Notes under the pieces: generated by a model
Seen by the model: only the letters and a program-made list of their open reading frames with translations
The model's database searches: none
Told to the model about the DNA's origin: nothing
From: Christensenella sp. UBA3770
GTDB taxonomy: Bacteria > Bacillota > Clostridia > Christensenellales > CAG-1252
DNA length: 8,983 nt
Assembly: GCA_002371075.1 (NCBI GenBank)
Contig: DFFS01000083.1
Location: 1-8,983 of the forward strand
Reading direction: 5' to 3'
In this document: positions 1-5,714 of the stretch, one piece after another
Position numbering within the stretch: position 1 is the first letter of the stretch
Layout: each line of letters starts with the position of its first letter
Translations under genes and position numbers: made by a program

Positions 1-1
1 C

Positions 2-67
2 CCCAACGCGGCTCTTCGCAACACCACAAATAATCTGCAGGATTATTCGGGGCCCCCGTGGCAATAA
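2..67 (+). CDS. Possible C-terminal end of an unidentified rightward gene (partial)
   Basis: Frame 2 is open from the window edge to a TAA at 65-67 and encodes about 21 residues ending LQDYSGPPWQ. The stop lies just before the terminator hairpin, a sensible place for a gene to end. The composition looks protein-like, but the stretch is too short to identify. Two competing frames are also open or nearly so: frame 1 stops at 31-33 and frame 3 runs to 113. The call therefore rests only on position and plausibility. The stretch could equally be non-coding spacer. Confidence 0.22.
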   Translation, partial: PNAALRNTTNNLQDYSGPPWQ

Positions 68-100
68 AAAATCCCGCAAGAGCGTAGTCCTTGCGGGATT
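61..100 (-). terminator. Intrinsic terminator of the leftward operon
   Basis: A perfect 11-bp inverted repeat pairs positions 70-80 with 90-100, around a 9-base loop. Read on the minus strand, the stem is followed at once by a TTTTATT tract (69-63). It begins 24 bases past the stop of the last leftward gene, so it closes the tetR-symporter-galactosidase-GT-B operon. In the plus direction the stem is followed by GTCGTC, so it should terminate poorly that way. A weaker 7-bp inverted repeat (29-35 with 41-47) lies beyond it and lacks a T-tract. Confidence 0.92.
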
Positions 101-124
101 GTCGTCGGAATAAATACCGTGCCG

Positions 125-1564
125 TTATAGGCGCCCGTTTACGGCGAGGCGAACGCAATTGTACCCTCCATCGTAATACCCCTCGTCTTTTAGTTTTTCG
201 ATCCTATCCAGCATATGCATCAGGATCTCCTTATCCGCGATCAGGCGGTCAAGCGCCTCCGCCATCGACTTTTTGTCGGGGTACTCGTCGGTGGAATCAC
301 CAAACTCTCTGCCGTGGATGGCGCCGTAGACCTCGTGCCCGCCGATGTGTTTCATAAAGATCTTGGGGATCGGATAGTAGGCAAGCTCGCTGGGTTTGGT
401 GACCAAAAGATCACACACGGGCATGAGCAGGTTTGTGGAATACACGGCGCGGAAGATATCCTCGTTGCAGATGGCGGTGACGCCCTCCGCCGCACCCTCG
501 CGGATCTCCTTTACGAAGGAGAGCAGCTCGTCGTACTTGTTAAAGAACTCCCTGACGGCAAGGTCGGGCAAGCGCTTTTTAAGCTTGTGGAAAACCTCCT
601 CGTGGTCGCCGAAGTTGATGAACAAAGCGACCTTCTTTTCGTTTACGTAGGGCAACAGATGCTTGACCATCGCGGCGAAATCGTCAAAACCTGCGCCGGC
701 GCCGCCCACCGTCATCAAGATGCGAATGGGTTTGCCGTTTTGCAAGCGATCGCGGCGAAGACGATCGTCCTCGGTGAGGTTGACCAAAAGCTCGTGGTCA
801 ACAAAGCAACCGACCTCTTTCAAGACGCTCTCGGGGATCCCTTTAAGGGGCGTTTTGGCAAAACCGCCAAGCGTTTTGTAGCCAAGATAAGCAAAGGGCG
901 TCTGCACGGCGTGGATCGCCCCCTCCGACAGGTGCAAGCCCATCGGCCAGTTATCCGGAATGGCGTTGACCACGTGCGTCAACCCCGCGTGCACCGCCCC
1001 CTGCGACGGCCAAACGTGCGTGGCGATATAGGGGACGTCCTTGGGGATGTTTTCAAAGATGGGCACCAAAAGCTCGCTGTTCTTTTGATCCTTGGCGTTG
1101 TAGGAGATCTTTTTGAACCCCTCCTTGTTGAGCGGCTCCCAAACGAGCTTGTTAAACAAGCGGGATTTTTGCGAGATGCGCGACGCAAGCGAATACATAT
1201 CGTTTTGTTCACGGATCATCTTGGACCCCGTTGCGTCAAAGGAAGCAAGATCCAACCAGTAGGGCTTGTAGCCAAGCGCCGCCGCGCAAGACGCCATTGC
1301 AATGGAGATGCGATAGTGCCCAAACCCCATGCGGATGTTTCCCACGATCAGCGCCTTTTCGTCAAAGGGCTCGTTTTGCTCCTTAAAGACGATGTTGTTC
1401 GCGCCGATAAAGGAAAGCGTGTCGATGGGCTCAAAGCCGATCTTGTAGTGCGCGGCGGAATCGTCGCCGTACTTTTTTACGTACTTCGCCTTGCTTTTTT
1501 CCGCGGCGCGGACGGTTGCTTCCGTCATCGGATTGCCGAAAATTATTTTTGTTCTGTCTTTCAT
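125..1564 (-). CDS. Uncharacterised GT-B-fold glycosyltransferase-like protein
   Basis: This 479-residue protein is predicted cytoplasmic, with no signal peptide or membrane segment. I do not recognise an assigned function. It reads as two Rossmann-like halves. The N-terminal half holds GNIRMGFGHYRIS (residues 75-87), resembling the glycine-histidine donor/acceptor loop of MurG and monogalactosyldiacylglycerol synthase-type enzymes. The C-terminal half starts with RILMTVGGAGAGFDDF (281-296). It continues to a segment at 384-428 with DLLVTKPSELAYYPIP, then GGHE and EFGD, which resembles the nucleotide-sugar pocket of GT-B enzymes. A well-conserved-looking stretch with HVWPSQG lies at 183-189. 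The start is well supported: ATG overlaps the stop of the galactosidase gene as ATGA, and an AGAGGAG ribosome site precedes it. It is the last gene before the terminator. A glycosyltransferase or a non-catalytic relative are both possible; the donor is unknown. Confidence 0.85.
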   Translation of the reverse strand: MKDRTKIIFGNPMTEATVRAAEKSKAKYVKKYGDDSAAHYKIGFEPIDTLSFIGANNIVFKEQNEPFDEKALIVGNIRMGFGHYRISIAMASCAAALGYKPYWLDLASFDATGSKMIREQNDMYSLASRISQKSRLFNKLVWEPLNKEGFKKISYNAKDQKNSELLVPIFENIPKDVPYIATHVWPSQGAVHAGLTHVVNAIPDNWPMGLHLSEGAIHAVQTPFAYLGYKTLGGFAKTPLKGIPESVLKEVGCFVDHELLVNLTEDDRLRRDRLQNGKPIRILMTVGGAGAGFDDFAAMVKHLLPYVNEKKVALFINFGDHEEVFHKLKKRLPDLAVREFFNKYDELLSFVKEIREGAAEGVTAICNEDIFRAVYSTNLLMPVCDLLVTKPSELAYYPIPKIFMKHIGGHEVYGAIHGREFGDSTDEYPDKKSMAEALDRLIADKEILMHMLDRIEKLKDEGYYDGGYNCVRLAVNGRL

Positions 1565-3180
1565 TTGATTACTCCTCTTGAAGTATCGTATTGAAACGAA
1601 TACTCGTCGCCCTTAAACTCATACCGCACGTTGATCTTGCGCCCTTTCTTTTTAAAAGAAAGCACCTTGGCGTAACGGAAAAGGTCAAAGGCTTTGTCCA
1701 GCGCCTCTTTTTGTTTGGCGCCGTACTCTGCGATATTATCCGAGGTCATCAGCACGCTGCCGAACAATGCGTTGATCGTAAGAAGCGCGACCCTCGTTTT
1801 TTCGGAAAGGCTGATGTTGTTGTCCCTAAGCAGGAAGACGTCGGGGTCGTTGCCGAAGAACCTGCCGTTCATAAACGAACGATAGATCGTGTTTTGGATC
1901 GTGATCTGCGTGGACGGACGCTCCCTGTGGAAAAACTTCATATAGAAGGCGTCGTCGAAGCTCAGCGAAACGTCGGGACCAACGCGCATGTAGTCAAACT
2001 TCCCCGCCGCGTTAAACAGCGTTGCGCCGCACCCGAGGATCAAACGATCGGGAAGCACCTCCCTCAGGAAGGCGTACGCCCTTTCCGCCGCCTGACTGCG
2101 CGTCTTTCCCTCGTAAGAGGGGAGGTTTGACGCATACAAAAAGTCCAACTTGAAAAGATCAAAGCCCATATCCGCATAGTGGCGGAGGCACTTTTTTATG
2201 TAGTCAAGCACGTCGGGGTTTTCAAGATCCAACGCGTAAAAGCCGCTCCAGTTGGACCCGCATTTTACAAAGTTGCCCTTTTCGTCCTTTTTGAAAAATT
2301 CCGGCTTTTCGCGGAACAGCTTGCTCTTTCCCTCCGCGACGAACGGCGCGAGCCATATGCCCGCTTTCAAGCCGCGAGCGTGCGCCTTTTCGGGCAGGAA
2401 GGACAGCCCGTTGGGGAACTTGGTTTGATCCACGTCCAGCCAATCGCCGACAAAGGTTTCGTAACCGTCGTCGATCTGAAAGAGGTTGAACCGATCGTCA
2501 AGCGCCTCGAGATCACGCAAAATGATCTCTTCCGAGATGTCTTGATAATAGTTGTACCACGACGTATAGCCAAAGATCTTTTCGATGGGACGAGTGGGGA
2601 AAAAGCTGTTGAAGCCCGCCATTCCCTCCTCATAGGAGGGATAGGTCATATAGTCCGCAAGAAGAAAGCTCTCCCCTGCGGCGACCACCGCGCCCTCCAC
2701 GTCGCTTTTTATGATGACGTCACCGGTGCGGCGATCCGCCTCCACGATCAAATAGGCGTTTTTGTAGTTTAGGTTGAGCAAAAGCCCGTTTCGCGCCCCT
2801 TTTCGATAAAAGATGTCGTATCCGTGCACGCGGCGCACGTCGTACTGATAAAAGTGATAATCGCCGTAACGGTCAAACGAATACGCATCCAGCAAGCCGC
2901 GCGGCAAATGCAGCAGGTTTTTTTCAAAGCGCAAAAAGTGCCTTTCCCTGCTGTCCGTCCAGGACTGATAGCCGTTCAAGAACAGCAAATTGTCTATGCC
3001 GACCCGTTGCCCGCTCAAGAGGGGGTGAATGTCCTCTTCAAACGAGAGCAACTTGACGTCACGCTTTGCCGTTAAACGCACGGTGCGTCTTCCCTCGTCT
3101 TCCTTTGTTTCAAGGGAGAAATCGGGGCACCCGCCGTAAGACAGGCGCGTTTCACCATCGGCGACGTAGCGGATCAACAT
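1561..3180 (-). CDS. Alpha-galactosidase, compact GH36 type
   Basis: This 539-residue clan GH-D hydrolase should remove terminal alpha-linked galactose from imported oligosaccharides or glycosides. There is no signal peptide, so it is cytoplasmic. An N-terminal beta-sandwich region covers about residues 1-195. The (beta/alpha)8 barrel follows with YTSWYNYY (205-212), FQIDDGY (234-240), GDW (245-247), GIWLAPF (274-280), KLDF (344-347) and RVGPD (399-403). By family analogy D346 is the nucleophile and D403 the acid/base. A short C-terminal beta domain follows. The length matches the compact Thermotoga maritima GalA type (about 550 residues) rather than the roughly 700-730 residues of many Firmicutes GH36 enzymes. 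It starts 2 bases after the symporter gene stop, with GAGGAAAAG as ribosome site inside that gene's end, so translation is probably coupled. GH36 also includes other specificities, so the exact substrate is uncertain. Confidence 0.9.
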   Translation of the reverse strand: MLIRYVADGETRLSYGGCPDFSLETKEDEGRRTVRLTAKRDVKLLSFEEDIHPLLSGQRVGIDNLLFLNGYQSWTDSRERHFLRFEKNLLHLPRGLLDAYSFDRYGDYHFYQYDVRRVHGYDIFYRKGARNGLLLNLNYKNAYLIVEADRRTGDVIIKSDVEGAVVAAGESFLLADYMTYPSYEEGMAGFNSFFPTRPIEKIFGYTSWYNYYQDISEEIILRDLEALDDRFNLFQIDDGYETFVGDWLDVDQTKFPNGLSFLPEKAHARGLKAGIWLAPFVAEGKSKLFREKPEFFKKDEKGNFVKCGSNWSGFYALDLENPDVLDYIKKCLRHYADMGFDLFKLDFLYASNLPSYEGKTRSQAAERAYAFLREVLPDRLILGCGATLFNAAGKFDYMRVGPDVSLSFDDAFYMKFFHRERPSTQITIQNTIYRSFMNGRFFGNDPDVFLLRDNNISLSEKTRVALLTINALFGSVLMTSDNIAEYGAKQKEALDKAFDLFRYAKVLSFKKKGRKINVRYEFKGDEYSFQYDTSRGVIK

Positions 3181-3182
3181 AC

Positions 3183-4706
3183 TTACTTTTCCTCATCCGC
3201 GGCGGCGTCCGGCTCGTCCGAAACGACGTCCTCAGTCTTTTCCGCATCGATGGGAGCGTCCTCGTCCAAGGCAACCTCCGTCGGTTGTACGGGCTCGGCG
3301 GGGGCAACTTCCCCATCGGCATTCTTGGCAATGATCTTCATGATCTTCTTTTCATTGTAGAAGCCGAGAACCACCGCACCGACGGCGCAGAACGCCATTG
3401 CGACGAACGCAACGATCGTAAGACCGATGGAAGAAGCGGTGATGTCATTGGCGGATTTGTTTTGCGTGGTGCCGATGATGGCAAGCGACGTAAAAATCAA
3501 CATCGCAAGCGACTGACCCCACTTCATGGCAAAGGTCCTTGCCGCAAAGAACATACCCTCGCGGTTTTCACCCGTCACCTTGCCTTCCGCTTCCGCAACG
3601 TCTGCGACGATGGACTGCGGAATGATGCCGAGCAGCGCCATCGGGAACGCGGCGATCACGCAGATCAGCACGCCCCAAACCACGCCGGGCACGGCGGGCA
3701 CAAACTTAATGAGCGCCGTCACGATATAGGCGACGGCAAGTCCCAAGAAGCCTGCGATCGTAAGTTTTTTCTTCCCGAACTTTTTGACCATCGAGGAAAC
3801 GAAGGGATAGAACGCCGCGGACAAAACCGTCATGCCGCCCATAAAGTACATCGTGTATCCTTCGTCGATGCCCATCGACACCTTGACGAAGAACGGCAAC
3901 CCCGTTTGGAAAAGCGTCAACCCCACCCAGTACATGATGTCCGAGCCGACAAAGACGCGGAAGTCCTTGTTTTTAAAGGTGGAAGCAAGGGATTTGAACA
4001 TATTTTGGTTGGAGGGCGCAGTGTCCACAAATTCCTTTTCGTTCAACAGGAAGGTGGGGATCAACATTGCCACGCAAGCGATGACCGCCAGCACGATGAA
4101 GCAAGCGCGATAACTCCAAGTAAAGGTCAAGCCCGCCCCGCGAAGCACGCCGGCAAACACAAAGGGCGTGTAGGCAAGAAGCGTACCCGCAAAGAACGTG
4201 AGCGAGATCGCCGTGGAAATAAACATCCTATCCTCTTGCGTTTTGCCAAACTCCGAGATCAAGGCGTTGTACGGCGTGCAATACATCGTCATAAACAGAT
4301 AGAACAGCACGATGAAGACGGAGATCCAAGCGACGTTGATGCCGCTGATCGCCTTAACGGGAGCGCAGAACAACAACACCGTTACGACAGAGAGAGGGAT
4401 CGCCGCATATTGCATAAACGGAATGCGTCTGCCGCGCTTGTTGCGGCTCCTGTCCGATAGGTTTGCGATCAGCGGATCGGTCACTGCGTCAAAGATCCTG
4501 CTGAGAGCGGTGATGAGCCCCAGGATCGTAAGGAACCCAAGGATCACAAGACCCGGCTTGATAAACTGCGTCGCGCCGATCGAGATGTCGTTTTGCGTGG
4601 GCAGATAGAAGGTTACCAGCCAAGCGTTGATGATGCCGCTGAGCATGGACCAGCCGAGCTGACCGATGGAAAAGATGATCATTTGTTTTTTGGTTAACCT
4701 TTTCAT
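3183..4706 (-). CDS. GPH-family (MFS) glycoside:cation symporter
   Basis: This 507-residue inner-membrane transporter is predicted to import a glycoside with Na+ or H+. Roughly 12 hydrophobic segments lie between residues 10 and 450. Two family hallmarks are present: DAVTDPLIANLSDRSRNKRG (73-92) after the second segment, and DVAEAEGKVTGENREGMFFA (369-388) in the second half. The N-terminus MKRLTKKQMIIFSIGQLGWS is typical of the family and supports the ATG at 4706. Residues about 465-507 form a hydrophilic, strongly acidic, Ala/Pro-rich tail (ending DEPDAAADEEK) that is not part of the transport core. The gene sits between the tetR-like repressor (89-base gap) and alpha-galactosidase (2-base gap), so an alpha-galactoside is the likely cargo. 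The family also carries pentosides, hexuronides and rhamnose-containing sugars, so substrate remains an inference. The ribosome site is unusual: AGGAGG lies 32 bases upstream of the ATG. Confidence 0.92.
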   Translation of the reverse strand: MKRLTKKQMIIFSIGQLGWSMLSGIINAWLVTFYLPTQNDISIGATQFIKPGLVILGFLTILGLITALSRIFDAVTDPLIANLSDRSRNKRGRRIPFMQYAAIPLSVVTVLLFCAPVKAISGINVAWISVFIVLFYLFMTMYCTPYNALISEFGKTQEDRMFISTAISLTFFAGTLLAYTPFVFAGVLRGAGLTFTWSYRACFIVLAVIACVAMLIPTFLLNEKEFVDTAPSNQNMFKSLASTFKNKDFRVFVGSDIMYWVGLTLFQTGLPFFVKVSMGIDEGYTMYFMGGMTVLSAAFYPFVSSMVKKFGKKKLTIAGFLGLAVAYIVTALIKFVPAVPGVVWGVLICVIAAFPMALLGIIPQSIVADVAEAEGKVTGENREGMFFAARTFAMKWGQSLAMLIFTSLAIIGTTQNKSANDITASSIGLTIVAFVAMAFCAVGAVVLGFYNEKKIMKIIAKNADGEVAPAEPVQPTEVALDEDAPIDAEKTEDVVSDEPDAAADEEK

Positions 4707-4795
4707 AGCACTGAAATATTACGTCCGAATAATATTATCCTCCTCTTTTTATATTGAACTGCGCGAATGCGCTCGGACTGCGCGCGCAAGGGGGG
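4707..4795 (-). promoter_or_regulatory. tetR-symporter intergenic leader with distant AGGAGG
   Basis: This 89-base gap holds several elements. On the minus strand an AGGAGG (4744-4739) is followed by a perfect 10-bp palindrome, ATAATATTAT (4738-4729). The symporter ATG then lies 32 bases after the AGGAGG, and an in-frame TAA rules out an upstream canonical start. The octamer ACTGCGCG occurs twice on the plus strand (4758-4765 and 4777-4784). A GCGC-GAAT-GCGC hairpin lies at 4761-4772 without a T-tract. No convincing -35/-10 pair is visible, so the symporter is probably read through from the tetR promoter. The hairpin may adjust relative expression; that is inference. Confidence 0.4.
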
Positions 4796-5401
4796 TCAGT
4801 TGTTTTTTAAGTACTGCAAGATGACCTCGATGACGGTGCGGATCTCCTGCCGCTTGTCCGTCAAGCCGTCCTGTCTGACGATGTACGCCTCGGAGGCGAG
4901 TTTTTTGCACAAAGAAAGCATCGCATGCGTGGTGGCGTAATAGAAAAGATCAAGGTCCCAGACCTTTTTGACGCTGCCGTCCTCCAGCCCTGCGCGATAC
5001 GCCTCTTCAAACTGCGTTTTGAAAACGTCCAAGCCGTCGGAATAGCGGTCAAGATCCGCCACCGCCTCGCTGATGCAATAGGCGTCAAACTCGCTTAAGA
5101 AGCGATAATACTCCTTGTGATCGGAAAAGATCTCGTAAAAGCGATAGTAAAAAGCGGAAAGCTTGTCAAAGCCGCGTCCCGCGTTGTTCTCGTCAAAGTA
5201 CAAAGCGACCTTCTCTTGCAACTTGAGCGCGCAAGCCACGATCAACGTGCTCTTTTTTGAAAAATACCGATAAAAAGTAGCTTCGCCGATGTTGCACTCC
5301 CGCGCGACGTCCTTGATCTTTACTTCAGAGATCGAAGAATCGCAAAAAATCTTGATGGTCTTTTCCAAAATGTAGTTTCTTCTGATGTCCTTGATACCCA
5401 T
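4796..5401 (-). CDS. TetR-family transcriptional repressor
   Basis: This 201-residue DNA-binding regulator probably controls its own operon and possibly the rha operon. The N-terminal helix-turn-helix is clear: residues 24-55 contain KIKDVARECNIGEATFYRYF, the classic TetR recognition helix ending in TFYRYF. The rest is an all-helical, aromatic-rich ligand-binding and dimer domain with no family I can name. The frame stays open up to 5572 (258 residues). The ATG at 5401 is preferred for four reasons: the protein begins directly with the TetR domain, the length fits the family, AGAGGG and AAAGGA precede the ATG, and the extension would cover the consensus promoter and operator at 5448-5505. A TetR protein at the head of a transporter/hydrolase operon commonly senses the substrate or a breakdown product. 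The inducer here is unknown. Confidence 0.9.
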   Translation of the reverse strand: MGIKDIRRNYILEKTIKIFCDSSISEVKIKDVARECNIGEATFYRYFSKKSTLIVACALKLQEKVALYFDENNAGRGFDKLSAFYYRFYEIFSDHKEYYRFLSEFDAYCISEAVADLDRYSDGLDVFKTQFEEAYRAGLEDGSVKKVWDLDLFYYATTHAMLSLCKKLASEAYIVRQDGLTDKRQEIRTVIEVILQYLKNN

Positions 5402-5447
5402 ATCCTTTAACCCTCTCAAATAAAATTTAAGACCGAATGATTGCTTT

Positions 5448-5474
5448 ACTATCAAACTGATAGTCCGCCTATCA
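5448..5474 (-). promoter_or_regulatory. Operator cluster for the TetR-type repressor
   Basis: Three half-sites lie in a row. ACTATCA (5448-5454) and TGATAGT (5458-5464) form a perfect 7-bp inverted repeat around AAC. A third half-site, CTATCA (5469-5474), makes a second inverted repeat with TGATAG (5458-5463) around a 5-base spacer. The octamer CTATCAAA recurs exactly 20 bp apart (5449 and 5469), about two helical turns. The cluster begins 2 bases past the -10 box of the minus-strand promoter and covers its likely start point near 5470. Bound protein would therefore block transcription. Autorepression by the adjacent TetR protein is the natural reading; the identity of the binder is inferred. 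Confidence 0.75.
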
Positions 5475-5476
5475 AA

Positions 5477-5505
5477 ATTATATCCCATCTCGCGTTTTTT
5501 GTCAA
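5477..5505 (-). promoter_or_regulatory. Consensus sigma-70/sigma-A promoter of the leftward operon
   Basis: On the minus strand, TTGACA (5505-5500) is separated by exactly 17 bases from TATAAT (5482-5477). Both hexamers match the consensus perfectly. The predicted transcription start is near 5470, giving an untranslated leader of about 69 bases before the tetR-like ATG at 5401. A promoter this strong in front of a regulator implies tight repression, which the overlapping operator cluster would supply. Confidence 0.88.
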
Positions 5506-5591
5506 TACCCGATTTTATGCGTGCCGGTGAAGACCGTTTGAAAAACCGAGTTTTACGGAAATATCCGAGCAAAATAAGAAAACTTTTATAA

Positions 5592-5606
5592 CAGAAAACG
5601 CTTAAA
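5592..5606. promoter_or_regulatory. Possible CcpA catabolite-responsive (cre) site
   Basis: CAGAAAACGCTTAAA contains the GAAAACGCTT core of the classic cre consensus TGAAAACGCTTTCA, but the outer positions do not match. It lies between the divergent promoters, about 110 bases upstream of the rhaB start. Carbon-catabolite control of a rhamnose or galactoside operon in Bacillota would be unsurprising. The same bases also take part in a small CGCTT-AAA-AAGCG hairpin (5599-5611), so the match may be chance. Confidence 0.25.
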
Positions 5607-5626
5607 AAGCGCCAAGCAAAAGGCGC
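5604..5626 (-). terminator. Weak minus-strand hairpin terminator between the divergent operons
   Basis: A GC-only 5-bp stem pairs 5609-5613 (GCGCC) with 5622-5626 (GGCGC) around an 8-base loop. On the minus strand it is followed by TTTTT (5608-5604). It could stop antisense transcription arriving from the rhaB side before it reaches the tetR promoter. There is no T-tract in the plus direction. The stem is short, so efficiency is doubtful. Confidence 0.35.
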
Positions 5627-5636
5627 AAAAAACCTC

Positions 5637-5654
5637 TTTTTCCAAAAGGAAAAA
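5637..5654. repeat. Inverted repeat TTTTTCC-AAAA-GGAAAAA
   Basis: This is a perfect 7-bp inverted repeat with a 4-base loop, made of a T-tract and an A-tract. It could be an intrinsically bent upstream element, a protein site, or a weak hairpin. Its right arm (AAAAGGA, 5644-5650) also looks like a ribosome site for the small frame at 5657. It lies 20 to 40 bases upstream of the weak -35 region of the rhaB promoter. Confidence 0.4.
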
Positions 5655-5656
5655 AC

Positions 5657-5698
5657 ATGCTCGGCGTAAAAACGTTACCCATCTTTCATAGTTTATGA
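5657..5698 (+). CDS. Possible 13-codon leader peptide upstream of rhaB
   Basis: An ATG at 5657 has a good Shine-Dalgarno sequence (AAAAGGA, 6-base spacing) and encodes MLGVKTLPIFHSL before a TGA at 5696-5698, 13 bases before the rhaB ATG. It would be translated only if transcription began upstream of about 5640. No clear plus-strand promoter is visible there, and the obvious rhaB promoter starts downstream of this frame. A short frame with a good ribosome site can arise by chance in A-rich sequence. Confidence 0.15.
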   Translation: MLGVKTLPIFHSL

Positions 5699-5704
5699 TA
5701 TAAT
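5675..5704 (+). promoter_or_regulatory. Extended -10 promoter of the rhaBAD operon
   Basis: TATAAT at 5699-5704 is preceded by TG at 5696-5697, giving the extended -10 form TGnTATAAT. The best -35 is the poor TTACCC (5675-5680) with an 18-base spacer, as is usual for extended -10 promoters. The start point should fall near 5711, directly at the rhaB ATG (5712). The resulting mRNA would have essentially no 5' leader. Confidence 0.7.
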
Positions 5705-5714
5705 CAAAACTATG
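5687..5714 (+). promoter_or_regulatory. Dyad operator over the rhaB -10 box and start codon
   Basis: CATAGTTT (5687-5694) and AAACTATG (5707-5714) form a perfect 8-bp inverted repeat with a 12-base spacer. The spacer contains the -10 box and a nested TGAT-ATA-ATCA dyad (5696-5706). The right arm ends in the rhaB start codon itself. Any protein bound here would occlude RNA polymerase. The ACTAT/ATAGT core is shared with the operator at 5448-5474, so the same TetR protein might bind both, though the half-site arrangement differs. A separate unlinked rhamnose regulator is the alternative. Confidence 0.5.

Noticed and set aside
1..60. Possible tRNA 3' end (ACCAC near 25)
   Set aside because: No T-arm or acceptor stem can be formed around it.
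215..1594. 459-codon plus-strand open frame
   Set aside because: It is antisense to the GT-B-like gene. Its composition shows no domain, and the minus-strand gene has a ribosome site, operon overlap and terminator. It is a shadow of biased codon use.
3066..4460. 464-codon plus-strand open frame
   Set aside because: It is antisense to the symporter gene, rich in His, Arg and Asp in a way typical of antisense reading, and has no recognisable domain.
4758..4784. ACTGCGCG direct repeat and GCGC hairpin as a terminator after tetR
   Set aside because: No T-tract follows in either direction, so it was kept only as a note on the intergenic region and not called as a terminator.
5525..5536. CGGT-GAAG-ACCG hairpin upstream of the tetR promoter
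   Set aside because: A 4-bp stem with no T-tract or neighbouring motif is expected by chance.
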